A stretch of 33,723 nt of DNA from an uncultured Bacilli bacterium (lineage in GTDB: Bacteria > Bacillota_I > Bacilli_A > RF39 > UBA660). Both the position numbers and the translations under genes were made by a program. This document shows positions 16,805 to 25,098 of the stretch, in pieces; position 1 is the first letter of the stretch, and each line of letters starts with the position of its first letter. A model generated the notes under the pieces. That model saw only the letters and a list, made by a program, of their open reading frames with translations. It had not been told where the DNA came from and made no database searches. The DNA lies in the NCBI GenBank assembly GCA_944358545.1, contig CALVRJ010000012.1, positions 1 through 33,723 on the forward strand, given 5' to 3'.

Positions 16805-16864
16805 AACTGGCCTCCTTTATACACGAAAAAAAATAAGGTAATTCAAAGCTTTCTTGTTTTTATT

Positions 16865-18052
16865 TTAATCTTTTTCGGGAATAATGTCCAGAGCTTTTAG
16901 AGATGTTCCTTCTAAGAAGGTAAGACTGGCACCACCACCGGTTGAGATATGGTCCATTTTATTTGCGTAACCGAATTTTGTAACCGCACTGGCTGTATCG
17001 CCACCACCGATTACTTTATATGCTTTAGTTTGGGAAATAACGTCACATAGTTTTTTAGTCCCTTCTTGGAAAGGTTTATATTCAAAACAACCTACTGGAC
17101 CATTCCAAAAGATAGTTTTACTATCATTTAAGTACTGAGAGAATGTTTTAACAGTTCCTGGGCCAATATCTAAACCCATTTCATCTTCTTTGATTTCGTT
17201 TATGAATCTGAGATGAGTTTCGGTTTCATCAGTCATGTTTTGAGCGGTAATGACATCAATTGGTAAAATTATTTTTCCTTCATACTTTTTTAAAAGGTTG
17301 TGGCAGTTTTCTAACTGGTCTTTTTCAACTAGAGATGCACCAATATTAAATCCTTCAGCTTTAAGAAAGGTAAAAGCCATGCCTCCCCCGATTAGTAGAT
17401 AGTCAACTTTAGTAATAAGGTTATTGATAAGCCCTAGTTTATCACTTACTTTAGCTCCGCCTAAAATAATCGTATATGGGGTTTTAGGATTTTTAAGAAG
17501 TTTTGAGAGTTCTTTAACTTCTTTTTCGACTAAGAAGCCTATGCCACTTGGTAAATTAGAGGCAATTCCAACGTTTGAGGCATGAGTGCGGTGAATGGTA
17601 CCAAAGGCATCATTGATAAATATATCACCGAGACTAGCCCAATATTTACCTAGCTCTTCATCATTATTACTTTCTTTTTTGCCATCTAGGTCTTCAAAGC
17701 GAGTATTTTCCATAAGTAAAACGCTTTTCGGTTTCATTTTAGCAATAGCTTCTTCTAACTCTTTACCTCTAGTTTGAGGTACGAAGGTTACTTTTTTTCT
17801 TAAATATTTAGATAAAGTTTGAGCGACCGGTTTTAAAGTGTTTTTGGCTTTATCTTCTTCGGTTTTAATTCTTCCTAGGTGGGACATTAAGATAACTTTT
17901 GCTCCATGGTTGATAGCATATCTAATTGTCCTGAGGCTTGATTTTATTCTAGTATCGTCAGTTATTTGACCATTCTTCATGGGAACATTAAAATCACATC
18001 TAATAATGACTTTTTTTCCTTCTAATTCATAATCTTTAATTGTTTTTTTCAT
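16865..18052 (-). CDS. pgk: Phosphoglycerate kinase
   Basis: Pgk transfers phosphate from 1,3-bisphosphoglycerate to ADP. The 395-residue protein has the N-terminal substrate motif IIRCDFNVPMKNGQITDDTRI-type start, SHLGR, the ENTRF and AFGTIHRTHAS segments, the hinge GGAKVSDK, and the nucleotide-binding NGPVGCFE and GGGDTASAV. Length and motif order are normal for bacteria. It follows a pilin-like gene by 10 bases and precedes the GT4 gene by about 60 bases, so it is probably in a longer transcript. The ATG has an AGGATAGGAGATAAATT ribosome binding region. Confidence 0.96.
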   Translation of the reverse strand: MKKTIKDYELEGKKVIIRCDFNVPMKNGQITDDTRIKSSLRTIRYAINHGAKVILMSHLGRIKTEEDKAKNTLKPVAQTLSKYLRKKVTFVPQTRGKELEEAIAKMKPKSVLLMENTRFEDLDGKKESNNDEELGKYWASLGDIFINDAFGTIHRTHASNVGIASNLPSGIGFLVEKEVKELSKLLKNPKTPYTIILGGAKVSDKLGLINNLITKVDYLLIGGGMAFTFLKAEGFNIGASLVEKDQLENCHNLLKKYEGKIILPIDVITAQNMTDETETHLRFINEIKEDEMGLDIGPGTVKTFSQYLNDSKTIFWNGPVGCFEYKPFQEGTKKLCDVISQTKAYKVIGGGDTASAVTKFGYANKMDHISTGGGASLTFLEGTSLKALDIIPEKD

Positions 18053-18062
18053 AATTTATCTC

Positions 18063-18440
18063 CTATCCTGCAACATATGTATATGTTAATACTCCACTAT
18101 TATTTTTAACATTCACCGAGCTTGCTTCGTTAATTATACGATTGCCTGTTTTAGGATTGACCATATTTCCTTCAACTGTTCCGGCAGCCACTAAGGTTTC
18201 AGTAGAAATATTAGCGGATGTGGTGACACCATTTTTTAGGTCGGCATATTTATCTGGATGGGTTTCGACATAAGCTTCAGCCGCATTTTCAATGGTCGTC
18301 ATAAATTCATTATATTCGTTTTCTTTTGAGGCTTTGTTAGTACTTATAAGCGAAGGCACTGAAACTAAAACTATGGCCCCTAAGATTACTAAAACAGCTA
18401 GTAATTCAACTAGTGTAAACCCTTTTTTCATATCTTTCAC
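18063..18440 (-). CDS. Type IV pilin-like (pseudopilin) protein
   Basis: The protein (125 residues) starts MKDMKKGFTLVELLAVLVIL, with prepilin cleavage expected after Gly7 and Glu at +5, then one hydrophobic helix and a compact domain without Cys, ending in LTYTYVAG. It is the third pilin-like gene in the window but lies apart from the other two, 10 bases upstream of pgk, so it may share the pgk transcript. RBS GGTGAAAG precedes the start. Likely a minor pilin or a ComG-type pseudopilin. Confidence 0.82.
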   Translation of the reverse strand: MKDMKKGFTLVELLAVLVILGAIVLVSVPSLISTNKASKENEYNEFMTTIENAAEAYVETHPDKYADLKNGVTTSANISTETLVAAGTVEGNMVNPKTGNRIINEASSVNVKNNSGVLTYTYVAG

Positions 18441-18504
18441 CTATATTTATTATAAAGCAAATACAGTTTAATAACAAGGTAATGTGGATTTTTAAGGAAA
18501 AAAT

Positions 18505-18532
18505 TTTACATTTTTAAAAATTGATGTATAAT
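18505..18532 (+). promoter_or_regulatory. Sigma-A promoter of the antitoxin-fic pair
   Basis: TTTACA (18505-18510), a 16-base spacer and TATAAT (18527-18532) precede the strong AAAGGAGGGG ribosome binding site of the antitoxin gene. Confidence 0.7.
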
Positions 18533-18557
18533 ATATACATTTAAAGGAGGGGTTTAT

Positions 18558-18737
18558 ATGGAAAGTGATAAAAAAATGGTTCCATATAATGGAAATTTTG
18601 AAGATTTCGTGAGACGTGTTATTGATGCAATGGCCCAAGAAGGCATAAGGGTTACCCCTGAAACAGTACAAAAAATTAAGGATATTGCCGAGGGAAAAAC
18701 TTCAGCTGACGAAATTATAAAAAAGAAGGTGCGTTAA
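18558..18737 (+). CDS. VbhA-like antitoxin of a Fic toxin
   Basis: The 59-residue protein starts at an ATG behind AAAGGAGGGG and ends one base before the fic start. Its middle (AMAQEGIRVTPETVQKI) and end (IAEGKTSADEIIKKKVR) match the VbhA layout: a helix carrying the Fic-inhibitory S/T-x3-E-G motif, then a conserved G-x-T/S-x-D-E tail. The motif's Glu-Gly is intact, but Ala replaces the usual Ser/Thr at its first position. In this family the Glu blocks the gamma-phosphate site of the Fic active site. Position, size and coupling to fic support the call. Confidence 0.75.
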   Translation: MESDKKMVPYNGNFEDFVRRVIDAMAQEGIRVTPETVQKIKDIAEGKTSADEIIKKKVR

Positions 18738-18738
18738 A

Positions 18739-19422
18739 ATGATGGATAAAAACTGTTTTCACGAGGAAGATAAATTATATTGTTATCCTGGAACAATGGT
18801 TCTTAAGAATAAATTAGGTATTCATGATGAGAATAAATTAGAGGCTGCCGAAGGGGCGATTGTAACTTTAAGGGTGGCTGAGCTTTTTAAAGATGGAATT
18901 AAAGGAAGATTTGACTTTAGGCATTTAAAGTCAATTCATTATTATTTATTTCACGATGTATATGAATGGGCAGGCAAAGAAAGATTTGTCGATATGGCTA
19001 AGGGTCATATTTTTTGTCCTTATCAAAATATCGATGAACAAGCTAAAATTATTTTTGAAGATTTAAGAGAACAAAATTATTTTTTAGATTATGATTACAA
19101 TAAAACAATGAATTCTTTAATAAAGTTATTTACCGAGATAAATGCTTTACATCCTTTTAGAGAAGGAAACGGGAGAACTCAAAGAGAGTTTACCGAGGAG
19201 CTAGCAAAAATAAATGGAATATGTTTGGATTTGACAAAGATTAGAAAGGATGAAATGATTGAGGCAAGTTTTAAAGCTATAAATAATGATTATGAAATGC
19301 TAACTCGTTTATTTTTAGAAAATGCGGAAGAAAAACTAGAGAAAAAAGAAGAATGGCAAGATAAATATATGGAAGAAATGCTTTATATAAGGTGCCATGT
19401 AAAGAAAAAATCACATAGGTAA
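18739..19422 (+). CDS. fic: Fic domain toxin (protein AMPylase, VbhT-type)
   Basis: Fic toxins transfer AMP to target proteins; the VbhT group targets the ATPase domains of GyrB and ParE. The 227-residue protein carries the complete active-site motif HPFREGNGRTQR with catalytic His138, preceded by the Fic-fold FRHLKSIHYYLFHDVYEWAG helix region and a flap. No self-inhibitory helix is visible, consistent with class I Fic regulated by a separate antitoxin. The start at 18739 overlaps no gene; GAAGGTG in the antitoxin end serves as its ribosome binding site. The pair is on the plus strand, against the surrounding metabolic genes, suggesting insertion. Confidence 0.92.
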   Translation: MMDKNCFHEEDKLYCYPGTMVLKNKLGIHDENKLEAAEGAIVTLRVAELFKDGIKGRFDFRHLKSIHYYLFHDVYEWAGKERFVDMAKGHIFCPYQNIDEQAKIIFEDLREQNYFLDYDYNKTMNSLIKLFTEINALHPFREGNGRTQREFTEELAKINGICLDLTKIRKDEMIEASFKAINNDYEMLTRLFLENAEEKLEKKEEWQDKYMEEMLYIRCHVKKKSHR

Positions 19423-19432
19423 GTGATTTTTT
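19406..19432 (+). terminator. Intrinsic terminator of fic
   Basis: AAATCAC and GTGATTT flank a short loop containing the fic stop codon, followed by a T-run. Confidence 0.75.
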
Positions 19433-19487
19433 ATATAATATTTATTTAAAAATGGTATAATTTAATTAAGAGAAGGAGAAAATAATT

Positions 19488-20087
19488 ATGAAAAAAGAAA
19501 AGTTTAAGCTTTCAAGAAATAAGTTTGTCGCTGCAGTGATTGGTGCAGCTACGTTAGCTACGGGAACTATAGCATTGGTTAATATGAATCAAACTGAAGA
19601 AATTAATCCATCTTATAGTGTGTCTAGGGTATCTTTAGAAAAAAGTGCGAGTAATAATCTTACGGATTTAGATGTTCGAAATATACCATTGGAAAAGATT
19701 CCTGACACAGATATAGATGTTCAAGACATACCATTAGAAACGATGCCGAACCAAGTAGAAGGTTTAACGGCTAGTCAAATATATAATAAATATGATATTC
19801 GCAATTATGCTTATCCAAATTTAGGTGAAGATTTAAATAATGGTGTAGATGCGAAAGAGATTGCCGATAAATTAGGAATTAAGCATAACAGTTTTATAAC
19901 ATCTACATCAGATTTAAATGGTTCTTTAGTTTTTTACGGTGAGTATATAGGTGAAGATGAATGCGAACAAATAGTAAACCGTTTAAAGGAACTTGGACAA
20001 ATTGGGGCGAATGCGAATGTTCAAATAGTGTCTAAATATAATTATATTAATGATATTCAGCCAGAAGTTCCAACACATGTAAGATAA
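19488..20087 (+). CDS. Hypothetical exported/membrane-anchored protein with a short internal repeat
   Basis: I do not recognise this 199-residue protein. It has a basic N-terminus, a hydrophobic segment (about 12-31, KFVAAVIGAATLATGTIALV) that would act as signal anchor, then two copies of a D(I/L)DV(R/Q)(N/D)IPLE(K/T)(I/M)P motif (about 64-90), and an acidic C-terminal domain of about 100 residues (LTASQIYNKYDIRNYAYPN...). It has its own TATAAT-like -10 and an AGAAGGAG ribosome binding site, and ends in a bidirectional terminator facing gap. Located next to the Fic pair on the same strand, but probably transcribed separately. Confidence 0.7.
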   Translation: MKKEKFKLSRNKFVAAVIGAATLATGTIALVNMNQTEEINPSYSVSRVSLEKSASNNLTDLDVRNIPLEKIPDTDIDVQDIPLETMPNQVEGLTASQIYNKYDIRNYAYPNLGEDLNNGVDAKEIADKLGIKHNSFITSTSDLNGSLVFYGEYIGEDECEQIVNRLKELGQIGANANVQIVSKYNYINDIQPEVPTHVR

Positions 20088-20116
20088 AAAAAATCACTTT
20101 TGGGTGATTTTTTTAT
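20086..20116. terminator. Bidirectional terminator between convergent genes
   Basis: AAATCAC (20091-20097) and GTGATTT (20104-20110) form a stem with A-rich and T-rich flanks on either side, serving the 199-residue gene (plus) and gap (minus). Confidence 0.8.
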
Positions 20117-21114
20117 TTAAATAAATATTTAGCTGTTCTAACCATTTGAGCAGAATAACTCATTTCATTATCATACCAAGCAACAACTTTAACAAGCTGT
20201 GTTCCATCTTTTTCTAAAACATTTGTAAGGAGGGAGTCAACTACTCCGCCATGAGTTTCTCCGATAATATCACTAGAAACAATTGGGTCTTCAGTATAAC
20301 CTAAAGTTTCATTGGCATTATTTTTAAGAACTAAGTTGACTTCTTCTTTAGTTACTTTGGTATTTAGTTCTAAGGTTAAATCGACAATTGAACCGGTTGT
20401 AACAGGAACTCTTAAAGCACTTCCATCTAACTTACCATTTAATGATGGGATAACTTTACCAATGGCACTAGCGGCTCCAGTTGAAGTTGGAATTATATTG
20501 GCACCAGCGGCTCTTCCTCGTCTTGATTTAGCACCTTTTTTATGAGCTACATCTAGAACTGTTTGGTCATTGGTGTAAGCGTGGACAGTAGTCATAAATC
20601 CTTTTTTAATACCAAATTCGTTATTTAAAACATTAACTACAGGAGCTAAACAGTTAGTTGTACAAGAAGCAGCGGAAATTATTGTCTCGTTTCCGTCTAG
20701 AGTTTCTTCGTTAACACCATAAACAATGGTTTTTACATCACCTTTAGCGGGTGCTGAAATAATAACTTTTTTAGCTCCAGCGTCTATATGGGCTTCAGCT
20801 TTTTCTTTACTTGTAAATTTACCTGTACATTCGAAGACAACGTCAATGCCTAAGTCTTTCCAAGGTAAGTTATGAGGATCTGTTTCGGCATAAACTTTAA
20901 TTTTACGACCTTTAACGATTATGCCATCATCAGTATAGGAAATTTCATTTTTTAAATAACTACGGTGAGATGTATCATATTTTAATAGATAAGCTAATTG
21001 TTCCGGGTCAGTTAGATCATTTACCGCAACAACTTCTAATTCTGGGTCTTCTTCCATTATTCTAAATACAAGTCTTCCGATTCTTCCGAATCCATTAATC
21101 GCAACTTTAATCAT
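20113..21114 (-). CDS. gap: Glyceraldehyde-3-phosphate dehydrogenase
   Basis: This NAD-linked glycolytic enzyme converts glyceraldehyde 3-phosphate to 1,3-bisphosphoglycerate. The 333-residue protein has the Rossmann NGFGRIGR start, Asp33 after the second strand (NAD preference), catalytic Cys151 in [12 protein letters not shown], and His178 in [10 protein letters not shown]. The C-terminal [15 protein letters not shown] is standard. Length and motifs are those of class I GapA. It is downstream of the nucleoside kinase gene by 14 bases in the same direction, and is separated from pgk/tpiA by the plus-strand Fic island. Confidence 0.97.
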   Translation of the reverse strand: MIKVAINGFGRIGRLVFRIMEEDPELEVVAVNDLTDPEQLAYLLKYDTSHRSYLKNEISYTDDGIIVKGRKIKVYAETDPHNLPWKDLGIDVVFECTGKFTSKEKAEAHIDAGAKKVIISAPAKGDVKTIVYGVNEETLDGNETIISAASCTTNCLAPVVNVLNNEFGIKKGFMTTVHAYTNDQTVLDVAHKKGAKSRRGRAAGANIIPTSTGAASAIGKVIPSLNGKLDGSALRVPVTTGSIVDLTLELNTKVTKEEVNLVLKNNANETLGYTEDPIVSSDIIGETHGGVVDSLLTNVLEKDGTQLVKVVAWYDNEMSYSAQMVRTAKYLFK

Positions 21115-21128
21115 TTATATCATTCCTT

Positions 21129-22784
21129 TCATTCGATGCCGCCACCAATGAATTCTCTTAAGATTGAATCTTTGGGAATTATTTCACTGGTAATCGGCAA
21201 GAAGTTACGTAGTAAATTTATAAGTCTAGTCGCTTCTGGGTACATTCTACTCGTACTTTCGATACCGTAAAGTAATGGTTCAGCATATGTTCTTAACACG
21301 TTTAGTTCATAGCCTAGGGATGAGTTGATAACTTCATCGGCATCATCTTGATAAGGATAGATGTTTTCCCGGGCTTCTTTATCGACATTCGGCCACATTT
21401 TTAGGGTATCTTCAGCTTTAGTACCACGAGTGCGGTTATCTCTGACAATTCTTCTAATTTTACGAACGTCAGTTGTATGAACACGGTTATGATTATCGAG
21501 TTTTAAATGCATAAGTGGACTTATAAATATTTTGAATTTATTTTCTCTTGGAATACTTTTAGTAAGAGCGTCATTTAAGGTGTGAATTCCTTCGACAATT
21601 AAGACATCTGTTTCTTTAATTTGTAATGTTTTGTCAGAAATGGTATTTTCGCCACTGACAAAATCATAATGTGGAAGTTTTATTTTTTCACCTTTTAATA
21701 ATTTATTTAAATTATCGTTAAAGAGTTTGGTATCAATGGCTTTGATACTGGCAAAATCATAATTTCCATTTTCCGTCTTCGGCATTTTTGCTCTATCGAC
21801 AAAATAATCGTCTAAGGATATACGATATGAAGTAATTCCTTGAACCTTGAGATACAGAGCTAATTTATTTGCGGTCGTCGTTTTACCACTAGATGAAGGT
21901 CCAGCAATTAAAATGATTTTAATTCGGTCTTCATCTTTTTTTATTTTTGTAGAAACTTCAAATAGTTGTTCTTCATAATGAGCTTCAAAAAGATTTACCG
22001 CTGAATCATAAATGCTTTCGGTTCCAAGTTTATTTAAATCAGAAACTGTACTGATACCTATTAGTCTTCCCCACTCTTGATAGGCTTTATAAGTATCAAA
22101 TGTCTGTTTATGATGAACGTATTCTTTGATATGTTCTGGATCGTTTGGACCAGGATAGGTAATGATAAAACTATTTTCTTTTAAATAAATTATATTAAAT
22201 TTATCGACGACTCCTGTGTTGTAGACAAGCGGGCCAAAAAAGTTATCATATACGCCGTCTAAGGAATGCAGAGTTATAGTGCGATTTGTAGTAAAACGAA
22301 GGTTTTCTACTTTATCCATTTGATGATGTTTTTTAAAGTAATTAATAGCTTCAAAGCGGTCAACATACATTTCTTGATATGGAATTTGTCTTTGAACCAT
22401 TTCACGCATAACTTCTTCAATCTTTTGAACGGTTACTTTTGTTATTTTTTGGCCGGTTATTTCACAAAAGATTCCATTGTCAAGTGAATAATTAATTAAG
22501 ATATCCGAAGTTTCGTCAATGACTTTTTTGGCGGCGACAGTTACTAGGAATTCAAGGCTTCGGGCATATATTCTATTTCCGGTTGTAGTTGAGAGGTCGT
22601 AAAATTCAACTTTGTTATTCGAAAAAATTTCAGTATTTAAACCAACATTGAATTCCCCTAGTTTCGCACCAACGATAGGATATTTATATTCACTTTGGAC
22701 AAGTTTGCTTATTTCAAATAATTTTGTTCCAGGGACAATATTATCGATATAAGTGTTTTTGTATTTTAGTTTAACGTTTTTCAA
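21129..22784 (-). CDS. Nucleoside (uridine) kinase-like protein with N-terminal TGS domain
   Basis: The 551-residue protein is a known Firmicutes arrangement: an N-terminal TGS-like region (about 1-60), a threonyl-tRNA-synthetase-like middle part (HHQMDKVENLRF...HSLDGVYDNFFGP), and a C-terminal P-loop kinase of the uridine kinase/phosphoribulokinase family. The Walker A motif is GPSSSGKTTT near residue 294, followed by SYRISLDDYFVDR and the Walker B-like VLIVEGIHTLND. It presumably phosphorylates a nucleoside, but the substrate is not established. It lies upstream of gap in the same direction. The ATG is preceded by AAGGGGGAATATAA. Confidence 0.8.
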   Translation of the reverse strand: MKNVKLKYKNTYIDNIVPGTKLFEISKLVQSEYKYPIVGAKLGEFNVGLNTEIFSNNKVEFYDLSTTTGNRIYARSLEFLVTVAAKKVIDETSDILINYSLDNGIFCEITGQKITKVTVQKIEEVMREMVQRQIPYQEMYVDRFEAINYFKKHHQMDKVENLRFTTNRTITLHSLDGVYDNFFGPLVYNTGVVDKFNIIYLKENSFIITYPGPNDPEHIKEYVHHKQTFDTYKAYQEWGRLIGISTVSDLNKLGTESIYDSAVNLFEAHYEEQLFEVSTKIKKDEDRIKIILIAGPSSSGKTTTANKLALYLKVQGITSYRISLDDYFVDRAKMPKTENGNYDFASIKAIDTKLFNDNLNKLLKGEKIKLPHYDFVSGENTISDKTLQIKETDVLIVEGIHTLNDALTKSIPRENKFKIFISPLMHLKLDNHNRVHTTDVRKIRRIVRDNRTRGTKAEDTLKMWPNVDKEARENIYPYQDDADEVINSSLGYELNVLRTYAEPLLYGIESTSRMYPEATRLINLLRNFLPITSEIIPKDSILREFIGGGIE

Positions 22785-22912
22785 GTTATATTCCCCCTTA
22801 TTGTTTCTTTTATTACTATAAACAGTTTACCAAAAATATACTATTTTGTCACTTTTTTTGATGAATAATTTATTTGTTTACATCTATTATAAATATTAGA
22901 AGGAGGGATTTT

Positions 22913-23494
22913 ATGGCTTTAATTCCAAGTGTGATTGAAAAAAGTAGTGATGGCGAACGGGCTTATGATATTTATTCAAGGTTACTTCGCGACAGAATTA
23001 TTATGCTTAGCGGGGAGATTGACGATAATTTAGCTAATTCAGTTGTAGCTCAGATTTTATATTTAGATTCGGTTAATCACGATACGATTAGTCTTTATAT
23101 AAATTCACCAGGCGGAAGTATTACAGCAGGGATGGCAATTTACGATACGATGAATTATGTCAAAAGTAAAGTGTCAACTATTTGTATCGGAATGGCAGCA
23201 AGTATGGCGGCGTTTTTGCTTTCTTGTGGCGAGCGTGGTTTTAGATATGCTCTACCTAATAGTGAGGTGATGATTCATCAGCCTTTAGGAGGAGCACAAG
23301 GTCAAGCAACGGAGATTAAAATTGCGGCTGAAAGAATTTTAAAGTTAAAAGAAAAAATAAATAGGATTTTAAGTGAAAACACGCATCAAGATATACAAAA
23401 GATACAAAGGGATACGGAAAGAGATTATTTTTTGTCGGCAGATGAAGCTTTAGATTATGGTCTTATTGATGAGGTTATTGTTAAAGAAGCGTAA
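22913..23494 (+). CDS. clpP: ATP-dependent Clp protease proteolytic subunit
   Basis: ClpP forms the 14-mer proteolytic chamber used with Clp ATPases. The 193-residue protein has the catalytic triad Ser97 (GMAASMAAF), His122 ([12 protein letters not shown]) and Asp171 ([13 protein letters not shown]), plus the INSPGGS oxyanion loop. I set the start at the ATG at 22913, directly after AGAAGGAGGG, since the open frame further upstream lacks a ribosome binding site and the N-terminus [15 protein letters not shown] is standard. It is a single-gene unit divergent from the nucleoside kinase. I see no clear CtsR box upstream. Confidence 0.97.
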   Translation: MALIPSVIEKSSDGERAYDIYSRLLRDRIIMLSGEIDDNLANSVVAQILYLDSVNHDTISLYINSPGGSITAGMAIYDTMNYVKSKVSTICIGMAASMAAFLLSCGERGFRYALPNSEVMIHQPLGGAQGQATEIKIAAERILKLKEKINRILSENTHQDIQKIQRDTERDYFLSADEALDYGLIDEVIVKEA

Positions 23495-23510
23495 AGCTGC
23501 TTTTTTATAA

Positions 23511-23543
23511 CAAAAAAAACAGCTTTTAAAATGCGCTGTTTTC
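23511..23543. terminator. Bidirectional terminator between clpP and ssp
   Basis: AAAACAGC and GCTGTTTT form a stem around an AT-rich loop. The minus strand has a long T-run after it, fitting ssp termination; the plus strand has a shorter one for clpP. Confidence 0.75.
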
Positions 23544-23576
23544 GTGTAAAAGATTTTATTCTATCCTTTACAGGTC

Positions 23577-23783
23577 TTATTTATTATAATTGTTTGAACC
23601 TGAAATATTTTGTTGACCCATTTGTACAAGTCTTTTAGTAATTTCTCCACCTACTGAACCGTTGGCTCTACTAGTGGCATCTGGTCCCATTTTAACACCT
23701 AATTCGTTAGCAATTTCGTATTTCATTTGTTCAATTGCTTGTTTAGCACCAGGAACTACTAAACGATTACTTTTGTTAGTCAT
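23577..23783 (-). CDS. ssp: Alpha/beta-type small acid-soluble spore protein
   Basis: These proteins coat spore DNA and protect it from UV and heat. The 68-residue protein matches the family: [20 protein letters not shown], the germination-protease site YEIANELG (residues 22-29), and the C-terminal [23 protein letters not shown] use the ATG at 23781-23783, eight bases after AGGAGG; an in-frame GTG three codons earlier would overlap the ribosome binding site. A CACACTA about 30 bases upstream resembles a sigma-G -10, but the -35 is poor. Expression is expected in the forespore. Confidence 0.96.
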   Translation of the reverse strand: MTNKSNRLVVPGAKQAIEQMKYEIANELGVKMGPDATSRANGSVGGEITKRLVQMGQQNISGSNNYNK

Positions 23784-23858
23784 GTATTTCACCTCCTGTA
23801 CATTTATATAGTGTGTACATTTGGAATTTTAATACTTTTTTTTAACTGGAAATTTTTG

Positions 23859-25028
23859 TTAAAGAAGGTCTTCATATTTTGGTTTTTCAAAGTTAGAAAT
23901 TACTTCAATATTGTCTATTGCTTCATCGATTAATTTTTCATAATCTAATTTAGTCTCATTTAAAAGACAGTTTTCTAATGTCGGTTTGATAACTGGATGT
24001 TTAGGAACAAAGATGGTACAGCAATCTTCATAAGGAAGAATGCTTGTTTCATAGGTGCCTATTTTTTCAGCTAGGGCGATTATTTCTAATTTATCAAAGC
24101 AAGCTACTGGTCTAATGACTGGCATATTAGTTACGTTATTGACGCAAACCATACTATCTAAGGTTTGAGAGGCAACTTGGCCAATACTTTCGCCATTAAA
24201 AATAGCGTGGGCATTTATTTTTTTGGCATATTTTTCAGCGATGCGATACATCATTCTTCTCATGATGGTTATCATATAATTAGGCGCACAATTCTTATAT
24301 ATTTCTTCTTGAATTTTAGTAAATGGAACAACATGAACTTTAATTTTACCAGAATATTCGTTTAAAATACGAGCTAAAGTGAGAACTTTATTTTTAGCTT
24401 CAATACTTGTATGAGGTGGTGATTCAAAGTACAAGCATTCGATATTTACACCTCTTTTTAAAGCTAAATAGCCAGCTACTGGACTATCGATGCCACCAGA
24501 CAGCATCAAAAGTCCTTTGCCTTGAACGCCAACGGGATATCCTCCTGCTCCTTTTATTTCTTCAGTATATACGTAAGTACCATCGGTTCTTATTTCAACA
24601 TGTAAAGTTATATCTGGATGATGAACATCAACTTTGTAATTACTATTTTTTAAAATTAAGGCACCTAAATTACTACTATATTCCATAGAAGAGGTTTTAA
24701 ATGTTTTGTCGGCCCGATTAGTTACGACTTTAAAGGTTTCTTTATTTTTATCCATTATTTCTAATGATTTTTTTAAAACGTCTTCAATATTATTATTTAC
24801 TTTATAGGCAACGACTATACTGTGAATACCAAAGACTTTAGTTAGTTTAGGAATGATTTTGCCAGCTTTTTCACAATAGATATACATGCGAACGTTGTTT
24901 TTTATTATTTTAATGTTTTCGTCAGCAAGCATTTTTTCGATATTATCAGTTAAGGTTTTGACAAAAAATTTACGATTATCTTTTTTAGTTGTCAGTTCAC
25001 CATATTTAATCATAATAAGTTCATTCAT
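23859..25028 (-). CDS. thiI: tRNA 4-thiouridylation enzyme ThiI
   Basis: ThiI adenylates U8 of tRNA and inserts sulfur, and in some bacteria also helps thiamin thiazole synthesis. The 389-residue protein has an N-terminal ferredoxin-like domain, a THUMP domain (about 60-165) and a PP-loop ATPase domain with SGGIDSP at 177-183. There is no C-terminal rhodanese domain, as in Bacillus ThiI, so the sulfur donor must act directly through a cysteine desulfurase. A conserved Cys pair (YEDCCTIFVP) lies in the C-terminal half. The start has AAAGGAGAG. It sits between ssp and ezrA. Confidence 0.93.
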   Translation of the reverse strand: MNELIMIKYGELTTKKDNRKFFVKTLTDNIEKMLADENIKIIKNNVRMYIYCEKAGKIIPKLTKVFGIHSIVVAYKVNNNIEDVLKKSLEIMDKNKETFKVVTNRADKTFKTSSMEYSSNLGALILKNSNYKVDVHHPDITLHVEIRTDGTYVYTEEIKGAGGYPVGVQGKGLLMLSGGIDSPVAGYLALKRGVNIECLYFESPPHTSIEAKNKVLTLARILNEYSGKIKVHVVPFTKIQEEIYKNCAPNYMITIMRRMMYRIAEKYAKKINAHAIFNGESIGQVASQTLDSMVCVNNVTNMPVIRPVACFDKLEIIALAEKIGTYETSILPYEDCCTIFVPKHPVIKPTLENCLLNETKLDYEKLIDEAIDNIEVISNFEKPKYEDLL

Positions 25029-25098
25029 ATGTACTCTCTCCTTTGCTTATCAATTATATTATATTTTTTTTAAAAATAAAAGATGGAAAATCCATCTT

